A stretch of DNA of 64,000 nucleotides from Haematococcus lacustris (lineage: Eukaryota > Chlorophyta > Chlorophyceae > Chlamydomonadales > Haematococcaceae): positions 3,457,932 to 3,521,931 of the forward strand of contig JASKMD010000001.1 of assembly GCA_030144725.1 (NCBI GenBank), written 5' to 3'. The notes beneath the pieces are model-generated. The model saw nothing but the letters and a program-made list of their open reading frames with translations, had not been told where the DNA came from and ran no database searches. The first letter of the stretch is position 1; each line of letters opens with the position of its first letter. Below, in pieces: positions 63,720 through 64,000 of this stretch. The position numbers and the translations under genes were made by a program.

Positions 63720-64000
63720 GGAGCTGCTGGCACACGCCTTGGCGAAGCTAGGCAGCTGTGCAGCAGCGTAAGCTTGCGAGCTGGGCTACAGTGGCCCACT
63801 TACCGCGGCAGGTTCCAGGTCCTGGACTGCACTCCGCACCACGCCTTGCCTTGCAGCTGCAGCAGCTTGGCCTCACTGGCACCATCATCCTCCAGCCCCA
63901 ACAGCCTGACGGGCCTGGGCGGTGACCCTGGCCAACCTGCTCAAGCAGCTGAGCCTGAATGTCCCCATAGCCTGACTTCCAGCCCCTGGCCCAGCACCTG
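63720..64000 (+). other. Probable continuation of F-box-like gene C
   Basis: A CTTGCAG acceptor-like site near 63850-63856 is followed by Leu-rich coding-like sequence (LQQLGLTGT). Frame and exon limits cannot be settled at the window edge. Confidence 0.3.

Overview
The window looks like GC-rich nuclear DNA from a green alga, probably a volvocine relative of Chlamydomonas. The reasons are: a Dualen/RandI-type retrotransposon (the type family was described from C. reinhardtii), chromodomain Gypsy elements, host-style genes with short introns and GTGAGT-like donors, and F-box-like multigene families. Taxonomy is inferred, not proven. Two 500-base runs of N (34654-35153 and 61365-61864) are assembly gaps.

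Almost everything here is mobile DNA, much of it nested. From left to right: (1) 1-9944, the 3' part of a Dualen-type element whose single giant ORF encodes a 2A peptide, two Josephin-like cysteine protease modules, APE nuclease, reverse transcriptase, PHD finger, RNase H and a restriction-like endonuclease. It sits in a Copia pol fragment (9945-10695). (2) An array of the 12-bp palindrome ATCTGTACAGAT (10859-11522), then a small host-like ORF split by an intact-looking Gypsy element (Gypsy-1, 11687-17856). (3) A large array of CAGGGTCCTG repeats (18448-20090) and a spliced minus-strand gene for a proline-rich, dioxygenase-like protein (20137-22966). (4) A CACTA/EnSpm-like DNA transposon, about 23276-44954, with degenerate terminal inverted repeats, subterminal short-repeat arrays and a multi-exon TNP2-like transposase. 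A second, nearly identical Dualen copy (24655-35176, opposite orientation, 11-bp target duplication) is inserted in a transposase exon. Gypsy-2 (38398-43933) is inserted in the right subterminal array. (5) Two divergent F-box-like genes flanking a 342-bp inverted repeat (45626-48271), then a second ATCTGTACAGAT array and a CCCCGCAACACC minisatellite. (6) A deleted LTR element (Gypsy-4, 48982-52172), minisatellites and a (CTGGG)n tract. (7) Gypsy-3 on the minus strand (54623-60998). (8) A 955-bp element with 25-bp perfect terminal inverted repeats (61930-62884) and a partial F-box-like ORF at the end.

All four LTR elements have 5-bp target duplications that I could read directly (GTCGT, CGCAG, CACAT, GAGAC). 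I saw only one LTR difference in each of Gypsy-1, -2 and -3, so these insertions are young. All four share a primer-binding site starting TGGTTTCCG. The LTRs of Gypsy-1, -2 and -3 differ in sequence, yet each carries a tRNA-like T-arm/B-box in the sense orientation. Gypsy-1 and Gypsy-3 have gag and pol in one frame separated by a UGA. The strongest candidates for something undescribed are the Dualen domain architecture with a 2A site, the tRNA-like modules inside the LTRs, and the palindromic CTGTACAG-core arrays as subterminal recognition regions of CACTA-like transposons.
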